Shown: positions 27,710 through 35,959 of the stretch, piece by piece
Layout: the number at the start of each line of letters is the position of its first letter
How positions within the stretch are numbered: the first letter of the stretch is position 1
NCBI RefSeq assembly: GCF_022759505.1
Contig: NZ_CP094289.1
Span: 3,348,001 to 3,412,000 of the forward strand
Direction of reading: 5' to 3'
Length of the DNA stretch: 64,000 nucleotides
Source of the DNA: Georgenia sp. TF02-10
Lineage (GTDB): Bacteria > Actinomycetota > Actinomycetes > Actinomycetales > Actinomycetaceae
Notes under the pieces: model-generated
What the model was told of the DNA's origin: nothing
The model's input: the letters and a program-made list of their open reading frames with translations, nothing else
Databases searched by the model: none
Translations under genes and position numbers: made by a program

Positions 27710-28056
27710 GGTGAGTGTCCTTTCGGGATGGTCCTGCCGGTGGTCCGGCGTTATGTCGGGAAGGGGCGGATCGCCCGTTCTGCGTACGTGAGAACGTTAC
27801 GAGCGGTTTTCGGGCCGCTGGCAGACGAAGGTCCCGGGTCGGGGGCGGCCGGAGCGGCGTGGCCCCGGCGGCCCAATTAGCCGGATCAATCCGGGGCCTC
27901 CCGACACTCTTGCCGCCTCCTCCAGCGAGCCGTCGTGATCGGTCGCTGGGAAGACGGTCTGGGCACCGCTCCGGCTCCGAGCCGCGAGGAGGGCCACCCG
28001 GGCGACCTCGCGCTGCACGGCGACCTCGCGGTCTGGTTCCGGGATCTCCTCGCTCA
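27710..28056 (-). pseudogene. Degraded remnant downstream of the broken gene
   Basis: From an ATG at 28057, 8 bases after the stop of the frameshifted gene, a leftward frame reads MSEEIPEPDREVAVQREVAR and then turns arginine/proline-rich and stops at 27797. The beginning looks like a real protein start with tight operon spacing, but the rest does not. It is either a truncated second gene of a pair or chance. Confidence 0.3.
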
Positions 28057-28065
28057 TCCGGTGGG

Positions 28066-28427
28066 CTACGTTGCCGTGGCCGGGCGGAGCTCGGGGAACC
28101 GGGACTCCCACATCTCGCGGACCCGGCGCGGCAGCATCAGCTCGGGCCAGACGGCAACCAGGCGGTCACGGTTGAGCACGCTCACCAGGTCCTCGACGGT
28201 CCCCTCGGCAAGCACGGCGCGATAGCCAGCCCGACACCGCCGGGCTCGTCCGGGTCGACGCGACCCCCGCCGGGTGCCCACAGCACCGAATGAGACAGCT
28301 CGACCACCCCGCCGATCGGCCCGTGCAGCTGGTCCAGGCTGTCGACCACCGCGTACGGCTTCACGTCGCGGAAGAACACCCGATCATCAGGTGGGCTGGG
28401 CGGGCTGCTGCCCGGCTGGCTGGCCAA
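28066..28427 (-). pseudogene. Small gene broken by a frameshift
   Basis: Two overlapping leftward frames together make one sensible protein. From the ATG at 28427: MASQPGSSPPSPPDD, then VFFRDVKPYAVVDSLDQLHG and VVELSHSVLWAPGG to DEPGGVGLA. In the next frame, entered at about 28220-28235, the protein resumes with YRAVLAEGTVEDLVSVLNRD, WPELMLPRRVREMWESRF and stops at 28066. The join is natural and both halves have balanced composition, so a single-base indel has split a gene of about 120 codons. I believe relatives occur as small hypothetical proteins paired with a following gene, sometimes nucleotidyltransferase-like, but I cannot confirm that. Confidence 0.6.
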
Positions 28428-28812
28428 TCACATACCTCCCTCCTCGTGCTCAGGCTGGGACTCACCGGAGACGGTACTGGTCGGGTTCCGGTGGGGTCGG
28501 TTCCGGTGATGAGCTTCGGTGAGTCGGCTTCGGCGTGTCTGCGGGCCGGGCTCATCAGCCGGTGGGGGTCACCAGAAACGACCGCTTCCGGGCGAGCTCG
28601 GCCGCCGTCGTCGACGACGCGGACACGCCAGCGAACCGCGGCAGACACCAGCACCCCGATGGGGAGGCCATCGTCGGCATCATGGCCGTGCTCGCGCAGC
28701 TCCGCGTCGCCACCATCCTGCAGAACACATGCCGCGGCCTGGCCCACGCCCAGGGGCCGGGTGGGCGACCGCCCGTCGGTGATGACTCCCGAGCGCCACG
28801 GCCATGGTGCAG
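28428..28812. other. Non-coding or decayed stretch
   Basis: 385 bases without a convincing gene. Frames on both strands are arginine/proline-rich. A short plus-strand piece (about 28575-28740) reads NDRFRASSAAVVDDADTP followed by GIMAVLAQLRVATILQNTC and could be a gene fossil, but I cannot assign it. Confidence 0.4.
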
Positions 28813-30063
28813 CTACCGAACGGCTCCGCTGGCCGCCCGGGCGACGGCGTAGAGCCGGTCGGCGGCGGTGAGCACGTCGGCCCAGTCGGCCGCCGGGGGC
28901 ACGGCGGCGTTGTGCCGGAGGATCGGGCCCAGCGGACCGCCGGGGGTGCCGAGCGTGACGAGCGCGCGGGCCAGCGCGGCGTCGGCGGCGGCGTCGTCGA
29001 GGCCCGCGGCCCGGTCCGCGGTGAGCAGCCCGTCGACCCCGTCGGTGATGAACTCGCTGACCCCGGTGCCGCGGCCGGCGACGACCGCGAGCCCGGCGGC
29101 GCGCGCCTCGAGCGCGGCGATGCCGAAGGCCTCCAGCCGGGCGGGCGCGACGAAGACGTGGACGCCGGCGTAGTGGGCGCGCAGCCGGTCGTGGTCGACG
29201 CGGCCGGGCAGGTCGACGACGGCGCCCAGGCCCAGCCGGGCGACCTCGGCGCGGACGGCACCCTCGGCCGGCCCCGCGCCGATGAGGGTGAGGGTCAGGC
29301 CCGGCGCGCCGGCGGCCCGGAGGCGGGCGTGCGCACGAGCGACGAGCCGGACGAGCGGCACGGCGCGCTTACGCGGTGCCAGCCGCTGGGTGGCCACCAC
29401 CCGCAGCGGCCCGGCCGGCGGTAGCGGCGCCCGGCCGACGGCGGGCGGGGCCCAGGCCGCCACGTCGACCCCGTTGGGGAGCACGAGCACGTCCTCCTCG
29501 GGCCGGTCGAACACGGCCGCCACGCGGCGGCCGGCGACGGCCGAGACCGCGGAGAGCGCGACCGGGGCGGTGCGCCACCCGGTGGGTCCGGCCAGCGCCC
29601 GGTATAGGCCGGTGACGCCGTCGAGCATGCAATGCCAGGTGAGCGCCAGCGGCAGGCCGAGCCGCAGGGCCGCGCGGGCGCCGGCGTAGGCGAACGGCGA
29701 GAGCACGCCGGCGTGGACGTGGACGACGTCGGGCCGCAGCGCCGACAGGTGCCGGCGCAGGAGCGGCCGCTCGAGCGGGTGGACGGGGACGCCGAAGGTC
29801 AGCGGGGTGGCGAGCCGGTGCACGACCGGGCCGTCGCCGTCGGCTGGGGGCGGGTCGCCGGCCGGACGCGGGCCGCCGCCGGGGTGGTTCCCGCGTGCGG
29901 GGTGCCGGCCGCCGTTCGCGGGGTGCGGGCCGCCGTCGGCCGTGGCGGTGAGGACGTGGACGTCCAGCCCGGCCCGGTGCTGGTGGGCGGCGAGGTCGCG
30001 GACCTGCGTCTCGATGCCGCCGACCCGGGGCGGGTAGCAGTCCGAGACGTGCGCGACCCTCAC
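28813..30063 (-). CDS. Family 4 glycosyltransferase (GT-B fold)
   Basis: A 416-residue enzyme. The N-terminus has [21 protein letters not shown], the usual acceptor-side start of GT4 proteins. A Gly/His/Pro-rich loop near residues 50-90 is an insertion. The donor site lies in the C-half: [77 protein letters not shown], including the E-x7-E motif (EAFGIAALE). It probably adds a sugar to a lipid or polysaccharide. Its GTG start overlaps the guaA stop codon (GTGA), so it is translationally coupled to guaA, an odd pairing with no obvious metabolic logic. Confidence 0.88.
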   Translation of the reverse strand: MRVAHVSDCYPPRVGGIETQVRDLAAHQHRAGLDVHVLTATADGGPHPANGGRHPARGNHPGGGPRPAGDPPPADGDGPVVHRLATPLTFGVPVHPLERPLLRRHLSALRPDVVHVHAGVLSPFAYAGARAALRLGLPLALTWHCMLDGVTGLYRALAGPTGWRTAPVALSAVSAVAGRRVAAVFDRPEEDVLVLPNGVDVAAWAPPAVGRAPLPPAGPLRVVATQRLAPRKRAVPLVRLVARAHARLRAAGAPGLTLTLIGAGPAEGAVRAEVARLGLGAVVDLPGRVDHDRLRAHYAGVHVFVAPARLEAFGIAALEARAAGLAVVAGRGTGVSEFITDGVDGLLTADRAAGLDDAAADAALARALVTLGTPGGPLGPILRHNAAVPPAADWADVLTAADRLYAVARAASGAVR

Positions 30064-31679
30064 TCCCACTCGATGGTGCCGGGGGGCTTGCTGGTGACGT
30101 CGAGGACCACCCGGTTCACCTCCGGGACGGTGTTGGTGATGCGGGTGGAGATCCGGGCCAGGACGTCGTAGGGGACGCGGGACCAGTCGGCGGTCATCGC
30201 GTCCTCGGAGGAGACCGGCCGGAGCACCACCGGGTGGCCGTAGGTGCGGCCGTCCCCCTGCACGCCGACGGACCGGACGTCGGCGAGGAGGACGACCGGG
30301 CACTGCCAGATGTCCCGGTCGAGGCCGGCGGCGGTCAGCTCCTCGCGGGCGATCGCGTCGGCGGCGCGGAGGATCCGCAGCCGCTCGGCGGTCACCTCGC
30401 CGATGATCCGGATGCCCAGGCCGGGGCCGGGGAAGGGCTGGCGCCAGACGATGCTCTCGGGCACCCCGAGCTCGAGGCCGACGGCGCGCACCTCGTCCTT
30501 GAACAGGGTGCGCAGCGGCTCGACGAGCTCGAACTGCAGGTCCTCGGGCAGGCCGCCGACGTTGTGGTGGGACTTGATGTTCGCCGCACCCTCGCCGCCG
30601 CCGGACTCCACCACGTCGGGGTAGAGGGTGCCCTGGACGAGGTAGCGGACCTCGGCGCCGGGGCCCTCGTGGGCCTCCTCGACCACCTCGCGGGCGGCGT
30701 CCTCGAAGACCCGGATGAACTCCCGGCCGATGATCTTGCGCTTGGTCTCCGGGTCGCTGACCCCGGCCAGGGCGGTGAGGAACCGGTCGGCGGCGTCGAC
30801 GACCTTGAGGTTGACCCCGGTGGCGGCGACGAAGTCCTGCTCGACCTGCTCGGCCTCCCCCGCCCGCAGCAGCCCGTGGTCCACGAAGACACAGGTCAGC
30901 TGGTCCCCGACGGCCCGCTGCACCAGGGCGGCGGCGACCGAGGAGTCCACCCCGCCGGACAGGGCGCAGATGACCCGGCCGGAGCCCACCTGGGCCCGGA
31001 TGGCCTTGACCTGCTCGGCGATGACGTTGCCCGGCGTCCAGGTGGGCCGCAGCCGGGCGCCGTCGTAGAGGAACCGCTCAAGGGCCTCCTGGCCGAGCAC
31101 CGAGTGCCGGACCTCCGGGTGCCACTGCATCCCGTACAGGCGCCGCTGGCGGTCCTCGAACGCGGCGACGGGCGCCCCCGGGGAGGTGGCGAGGACCTCG
31201 AAGCCCTCGGGGGCGGCCCGCACGGCGTCCCCGTGGGACATCCACACGGTCTGCTGATCGGGCGAGCCGGCGAGCAGCTCGCCGGGGTCCTCCACCCGCA
31301 CCGGGGTGGAGCCGAACTCCCGCTCGCCGGTCCGGGCGACGTCGCCGCCGAGCGCGCGGGCCATGGCCTGGAAGCCGTAGCAGATGCCGAGCACCGGGAC
31401 GCCGGCCTCGAACAGGGCCGGGTCGGTGGCCGGCGCGCCCTCCTCGTACACCGAGGCGGGCCCGCCGGAGAGGATGACGGCGGCCGGGTCCTTGGCGAGG
31501 ATCTCCGGCACGGGCGTCGAGTGCGGCACGATCTCCGAGTACACGCCCGCCTCGCGCACCCGGCGGGCGATGAGCTGGGCGTACTGGGCGCCGTAGTCGA
31601 CCACGAGGACGGGCCGCGGGTGGGCGACGGCGGTCGGGGGCGGCGTCGGCTGGTCGGCCAGCTGCTCCGAGGTGCTCAC
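30060..31679 (-). CDS. guaA: GMP synthase (glutamine-hydrolysing)
   Basis: It converts XMP to GMP with ATP and glutamine. The 539-residue protein has an N-terminal class I amidotransferase domain with the catalytic cysteine in [15 protein letters not shown] and the histidine in [10 protein letters not shown]. The ATP-pyrophosphatase domain follows with the P-loop [14 protein letters not shown], then the dimerisation domain ending [18 protein letters not shown]. The frame is open to 31742, but GTG at 31679 is preceded by a -10 box 7 bases away, giving a leaderless start. With guaB and guaB3 elsewhere in the window it covers guanine nucleotide synthesis. Confidence 0.97.
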   Translation of the reverse strand: MSTSEQLADQPTPPPTAVAHPRPVLVVDYGAQYAQLIARRVREAGVYSEIVPHSTPVPEILAKDPAAVILSGGPASVYEEGAPATDPALFEAGVPVLGICYGFQAMARALGGDVARTGEREFGSTPVRVEDPGELLAGSPDQQTVWMSHGDAVRAAPEGFEVLATSPGAPVAAFEDRQRRLYGMQWHPEVRHSVLGQEALERFLYDGARLRPTWTPGNVIAEQVKAIRAQVGSGRVICALSGGVDSSVAAALVQRAVGDQLTCVFVDHGLLRAGEAEQVEQDFVAATGVNLKVVDAADRFLTALAGVSDPETKRKIIGREFIRVFEDAAREVVEEAHEGPGAEVRYLVQGTLYPDVVESGGGEGAANIKSHHNVGGLPEDLQFELVEPLRTLFKDEVRAVGLELGVPESIVWRQPFPGPGLGIRIIGEVTAERLRILRAADAIAREELTAAGLDRDIWQCPVVLLADVRSVGVQGDGRTYGHPVVLRPVSSEDAMTADWSRVPYDVLARISTRITNTVPEVNRVVLDVTSKPPGTIEWE

Positions 31680-31686
31680 CCGGTCC

Positions 31687-31692
31687 AGGGTA
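31687..31692 (-). promoter_or_regulatory. -10 box of guaA (leaderless start)
   Basis: TACCCT on the minus strand lies 7 bases before the GTG start at 31679, fitting TAnnnT and a transcript beginning at the start codon. Confidence 0.45.
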
Positions 31693-31739
31693 CTGTCCGG
31701 CCCGGCGCTGGGGCGGGGGCGTCCGGGGTGCTGCCGGGG

Positions 31740-31871
31740 CACGGGCGGCCGGTGGGTGCGGGTGCCGGAGCGGCCCGGTGGCGGAGGGGGCCGGTGGTGG
31801 GGGCCGGTGGCGGAGCGGGCCGGTGGCCGAGGGGGCGGCGTGGTGGGGGCGGCGTCAGCCGACGTGCGGCG
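31740..31871. repeat. GC-rich repeats beyond the SDR stop codon
   Basis: Imperfect repeats of GGCCGGTGGCGGAG and relatives. Directly at the stop codon the 11-mer GCTGACGCCGC (minus strand), which contains the SDR gene's TGA, is duplicated 17 bases further on. Confidence 0.55.
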
Positions 31872-32684
31872 TCAGCTGAAGTGCTGGCCGCCGTTGACGT
31901 CCACGACGGTGCCGGTGACGAAGGCGGCGCCGGGCGAGGCCAGCCAGCCCACCGCGGACGCGACGTCCTGGGGCACCCCGGCCCGTCCGAGGGGGATGCC
32001 GGCGACCGTCTCGGCCTTGGCGGCGGGCGTGGTGAAGGTGTCATGGAAGGGCGTCGCCTCGATGAACCCGGGCGCGACCGCGTTGACCGTGATGCCCCGG
32101 GGCGCGAGCTCCTTGGCGAGCCCGCGGGTGAACCCGAGCAGGGCGGCCTTCGCGGTCGCGTAGGCGGTGGCGCCGGGATGGCCGCCGGTGCGGGCGGCGA
32201 GCGAGGAGATCACGACGATCCGGCCGCCGGTCGGGATGAGCGGCAGGACGGCCCGGGTCAGCAGGAAGACGCTGTCGACGTTGAGTGCCTGGACGCGCCG
32301 GAACAGGTCGTAGTCCATGTCTGCGATGGGTGATCGCTCGACGAGGCCGCCGGCGTTGTGCACCAGCACGTCGACGGACCCGACCTCCTGCGCCACGAGG
32401 GCCGCGGCGCGGTCCACCTCGTCGGTGTCGGTCAGGTCGACGGCGACCGCGCGGGCCTCCTCGCCGGTGGCGCTGCGGAGACGCTCGAGCGCTGCGGGAT
32501 CGGGTCGGTGGCTGCGGTAGGTCAGGACGACCCGGGCGCCGCGGGCGGCGAGGTCGGCAGCGATCGCGGCGCCGATGCCGACGCCGCCACCGGTCACCAG
32601 GGCCGTCTTGCCGTCGAGCTCAGCCGCTGCCCTGGGTGCCTCCGGCTCGGCCGCTGCCCTGGGTGCCTCCGGCTCGATGCTCAC
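31872..32684 (-). CDS. Short-chain dehydrogenase/reductase
   Basis: A 270-residue classical SDR. It has the cofactor motif TGGGVGIGAAIA, the VLVHNAGG motif, catalytic Ser in VVISSLAARTGG, the YxxxK pair in AYATAKAALL and the PGFIEATPFHDTF loop. The arginine after the first strand (VVLTYRSHRPD) suggests NADP(H). The closest general pattern is 3-oxoacyl-ACP reductase-like SDRs; the substrate is unknown. The N-terminus contains an exact repeat, EAPRAAAE twice, a 24-base duplication. I take the GTG at 32684; the frame continues upstream with basic residues. Confidence 0.88.
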   Translation of the reverse strand: MSIEPEAPRAAAEPEAPRAAAELDGKTALVTGGGVGIGAAIAADLAARGARVVLTYRSHRPDPAALERLRSATGEEARAVAVDLTDTDEVDRAAALVAQEVGSVDVLVHNAGGLVERSPIADMDYDLFRRVQALNVDSVFLLTRAVLPLIPTGGRIVVISSLAARTGGHPGATAYATAKAALLGFTRGLAKELAPRGITVNAVAPGFIEATPFHDTFTTPAAKAETVAGIPLGRAGVPQDVASAVGWLASPGAAFVTGTVVDVNGGQHFS

Positions 32685-33157
32685 CCGTCGCACGATAGTG
32701 GCGGGCGCCGCCCGGGACGTCAGTGCGACGGGCCTCCCGCGACGGAAGGCGTTGTGGCGCACGCCGAAGGATCTGCCGACCGTGGGGCCGGAGGATTTCG
32801 GTCTACCGCTGGCCGGTGGCCGGCTGCACCGGTACGGTGGTGAAGACCCAAAGGTTCACGGTCGAATTACCAAGGGGGCTGAGGCACATCACCAATGGAG
32901 CTGCCATAATGAAGTCGCCGTCCGCCCGCTGAGGCATGCTGGTGCGGTTTCGGGCAGCCGGAGCGGAGTTTCCAGCCGGCGCTGATTCTCACGTGAACGT
33001 CCGGGGCGCCACCGAAATCACCAAGGTCCGAGGCGCCGTCGGCATCCAGAGGTGCCCGGTCCTGTCGACATTCAGGTGCCGGACGCCGCCAGCCCCAAAG
33101 GTGCAGGGCGCCGTCGAGAACACGACGTTCGTGCACGACCAGGTTCGGGAGGACACG
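32685..33157. repeat. Spacer with a degenerate tandem repeat array
   Basis: A 473-base spacer between divergent genes. At 32996-33125 there are about five imperfect 24-27-base units that begin A(A/G)GGT(C/G)C and share GGCGCC, at 32996, 33023, 33050, 33074 and 33099. Frames through it are poor on both strands. The part at 32685-32990 shows no gene and must contain the divergent promoters. Confidence 0.55.
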
Positions 33158-33472
33158 ATGCACCCAGGAGCAGCGGTCCCGCTGCCCACCGAGCAGACGC
33201 TGCGGGGCGCCCGTGAGGAGACCGGCGCCCCGGTCCCCGGCTACCGGTGGCGGGTGGCGTCGTTCTTCCTCGACGTCTGCGTGCTCCTGCTGGCGGCGGG
33301 GGTCTGGATCAGCGACCGCCCCTTCTTCCCCGCGACGGCGATGGTGCTCAGCGGGCTGGGTGTCGTGGTCGCGGCGATCGCTGCCTGGCGCTCCCCGCGC
33401 GGCCGACGTGCGTTCCCCCTCGTCCTGCTCGTGGCGGCGGCCCTGCCGGCCGCCGTCGCGGCGGTGCTCTAG
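33158..33472 (+). CDS. Small two-to-three-span membrane protein
   Basis: A 104-residue protein. After about 33 polar residues (MHPGAAVPLPTEQTLRGARE) come hydrophobic spans at about 37-56, 63-80 and 88-104, the last ending at the C-terminus. GGGAGG lies 8 bases before the ATG, which decides the start; the frame is open further upstream only through the repeat array. No family recognised. Confidence 0.7.
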   Translation: MHPGAAVPLPTEQTLRGAREETGAPVPGYRWRVASFFLDVCVLLLAAGVWISDRPFFPATAMVLSGLGVVVAAIAAWRSPRGRRAFPLVLLVAAALPAAVAAVL

Positions 33473-33545
33473 CGGGCGCCGTCGGGATGGCGCTGCCGCG
33501 CCCGCCGCAGGGAAGGCGTGTGGGACCGGCGCCGGACGGCAGCGG

Positions 33546-33929
33546 TCAGCGAGCGCGGGCGGCGACCCGGGCGAGCAGCGCCGGCAGCTCGGCGGTGAAC
33601 CAGCCCTGCGCCCGGCGCTCCATGACGAAGGACAGCACGGGCACGACGCCGCCGGCGATGAGCGCGACGATCCGGCCGAACCCCCAGCGCATGGTCGACC
33701 ACAGGTTGAGCACGGCGGCGGCGTAGACGACGTAGATCCAGCCGTGGAGGATCGCCACCCAGGTGCCGAGCACCGGCTGGCCGTCGTTGAACCCGTACTT
33801 GAGCACCATCTCCAGGCACAGGACGAGCAGCATGGTCCCGGTCACGAACGCCATGACCCGGTAGAAGGAGAAGGCGCCGCGCGCCTTGCGCTCGGTCTGC
33901 TCGACGGCGGTCGGGGAGCTGGCGGACAC
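33546..33929 (-). CDS. DUF3817 membrane protein
   Basis: About 127 residues with three membrane spans and the DUF3817 signatures FYRVMAFVTGTMLLVLCLEM and HGWIYVVYAAAVLNLW. Members are small integral membrane proteins of unknown function, common in actinobacteria. It is convergent with the preceding small gene and divergent from the ABC exporter. The start is uncertain: a GTG at about 33929 looks best, while the frame opens at 33980. Confidence 0.78.
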   Translation of the reverse strand: MSASSPTAVEQTERKARGAFSFYRVMAFVTGTMLLVLCLEMVLKYGFNDGQPVLGTWVAILHGWIYVVYAAAVLNLWSTMRWGFGRIVALIAGGVVPVLSFVMERRAQGWFTAELPALLARVAARAR

Positions 33930-34057
33930 GGCGGGACGACCTTCCGGACGGGTGCGGGCGGGTGGTCCCCAGTGTCTCACCCGCGACCGGAGTCTCGGGC
34001 GCGCTGCCGCGGAAAATCGCTCGCCCCCGGGGGCCGCCGCCGCGTAGGCTCGCCCGA

Positions 34058-35959
34058 GTGCTCGACTCCCCCCAGGGCGATCCTGGACACCCCCCGCTGA
34101 CCTCGCCGCTGGCGCTGCTGCGCTGGCTCACGCGCCGGCAGGCGCCCCTCCTGGTCGTGGCCACCGCGGTGGCCGTGGTGAACTTCCTCACCTTCGCGGC
34201 CCTCCCGCTGCTCCTCGGCACCGCGCTGGACCAGGGGCTGAGCGACGGGCTCAGCCGGGGCCTGGTGCTGACCTGCGCCGGGATCGTCGCCGTCGGCCTG
34301 GTGCAGGCCCTCACCAGCTCCCTGGGGCACATCGGGGAGGTCGGCGCCTGGCTGAACGGGGCGATGCCCACCGCCCGGCTCGTCGGCCACCACGTCACCC
34401 GGACCGGGGACGCGATCAGCGACACCCTGCCCACCGGGGAGGTCGTCGCCACGGTCGCCTCGGACGCCTTCCACATCGGCAACCTGATGGAGCGCCTCCC
34501 CCGGTTCGTCGGGTCGGTCACCGCCTACCTCGTCGTCGCCGGCATCCTGCTCACCCAGTCCGTGCCCCTTGGCCTGGCCGTGCTGGTCGGCCTGCCGGTC
34601 ACCACGGTGATCCTCGCGCTGCTCGTCCGCCCGCTGCACCGCCGGCAGGCCGCGCACCGGGAGGCCACCGGCCGGCTCACCACCCTCGGCAACGACACCG
34701 TCGCCGGGCTGCGCGTGCTGCGCGGCATCGGCGGCGAGGACGTCTTCGCCGCCCGGTACGCCGAGCAGTCCCAGCGGGTGCGCCGGGCCGGGGTCGCGGT
34801 CGCCGCCACCCAGTCGATCCTGGAGGCGCTGCAGGTCCTGCTGCCCGGGCTGCTCGTCGTCGGCGTGGTCTGGTTCGGCGCGCGCCTGGCGATGACCGGG
34901 CAGATCACCCCCGGCCAGCTCGTCACCTTCTACGGGTACACCGCCTTCCTGTCCATGCCGCTGCGGGCCACCACCCAGTTCATCCAGATGTTCACCCGCG
35001 CCCGGGTCGGCGCGAAGAAGGTCATCGACGTGCTCAGCGTCGTCCCCGCCGCCGGCACCCTGGACGAGAGCCGGGAGGCGGACGAGCCGGCGGCCGGGCC
35101 GGTGGCCGGGCGCCAGCCGGTGGACGGGCACCAGGCCGCGCCGGCGCCCGAGCAGGGCAGCCGCACCCCCGCGGCCGCGGCGGGCGACGGTCGGCTGGCC
35201 GCCCCCGCCGCCGGCGACGACCGGACCGCCGCCCCCGCCGGGGCCGAGCTGCTCGACACGGCCACCGGCGTCCGGATCCACCCGGGCCGGCTGACCGCCG
35301 TCGTCTCCGCCCGCCCCGACGACGCCGCCGCCCTGGCCACCCGGCTGGCCCGGATCGACGACGCCCAGCCGGTCGCCACCTACGGCGGCGTGCCGCTGCG
35401 GGACCTGCCGCTGGCCGAGGCGCGCCGGCGCATCGTGCTCGCCGGCGCGACCCCGCAGCTGTTCACCGGCACCCTGCGCGAGGAGCTCGACGTGCGTGAG
35501 CGCGCCACCGAGCGGGACCTCTACGACGCGCTGGAGACGGCCGACGGGCACGACGTGCTGGCCTCCATGCCCGAGGGCCTGGACGGGGAGATCACCGAGA
35601 AGGGCCGCTCCCTCTCCGGCGGGCAGCGCCAGCGGGTAGCGCTGGCCCGGGCGCTGCTCACCGACGCCGAGACCCTCCTCCTGGTCGAGCCCACCTCCGC
35701 GGTCGACGCGCACACCGAGGCCCGGATCGCCGCCCGGCTCGCCGAGCGGCGGCGCGGGCGGACCACGGTGGTGGTGACCGCCTCCCCGCTGGTGCTGGAG
35801 CACGCGGACGAGGTCGTCCTGCTCGACGGCGACCATGAGGTGGCCCGCGGCCGGCACCGCGACCTGCTCCGCCGGGCCGCCGCCGGCGAGCCGGCCGCCG
35901 CCGCCTACGCCGCCGTCGTCAGCCGGTCCACCGGCGCCGAGATGCAGGAGGTGCACTGA
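34058..35959 (+). CDS. ABC exporter half-transporter with degenerate ATPase (subunit 1)
   Basis: A 633-residue half-transporter: six membrane spans (about residues 15-300, exporter fold), a 75-residue low-complexity linker, then an ATPase domain that has lost its nucleotide-binding motifs. Where Walker A should be (about 416) it reads VVSARPDDAAALAT, and Walker B is LLLVEPTSAVD (about 539), with Val for the metal-binding Asp. The signature LSGGQRQRVALARAL (about 517) is intact. This suits the regulatory half of a heterodimer with the next gene, whose ATG overlaps this stop codon (TGATG). The GTG at 34058 lies 7-8 bases beyond a TAGGCT -10 box. Substrate unknown. Confidence 0.9.
   Translation: MLDSPQGDPGHPPLTSPLALLRWLTRRQAPLLVVATAVAVVNFLTFAALPLLLGTALDQGLSDGLSRGLVLTCAGIVAVGLVQALTSSLGHIGEVGAWLNGAMPTARLVGHHVTRTGDAISDTLPTGEVVATVASDAFHIGNLMERLPRFVGSVTAYLVVAGILLTQSVPLGLAVLVGLPVTTVILALLVRPLHRRQAAHREATGRLTTLGNDTVAGLRVLRGIGGEDVFAARYAEQSQRVRRAGVAVAATQSILEALQVLLPGLLVVGVVWFGARLAMTGQITPGQLVTFYGYTAFLSMPLRATTQFIQMFTRARVGAKKVIDVLSVVPAAGTLDESREADEPAAGPVAGRQPVDGHQAAPAPEQGSRTPAAAAGDGRLAAPAAGDDRTAAPAGAELLDTATGVRIHPGRLTAVVSARPDDAAALATRLARIDDAQPVATYGGVPLRDLPLAEARRRIVLAGATPQLFTGTLREELDVRERATERDLYDALETADGHDVLASMPEGLDGEITEKGRSLSGGQRQRVALARALLTDAETLLLVEPTSAVDAHTEARIAARLAERRRGRTTVVVTASPLVLEHADEVVLLDGDHEVARGRHRDLLRRAAAGEPAAAAYAAVVSRSTGAEMQEVH

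Noticed and set aside
31872-32684. This SDR as the missing 2-keto-3-deoxy acid dehydrogenase of the sugar operon
   Set aside because: It lies 17 kb away, has core-like base composition and resembles general 3-oxoacyl reductase-type SDRs. The zinc dehydrogenase beside the FAH-family gene is the better candidate.
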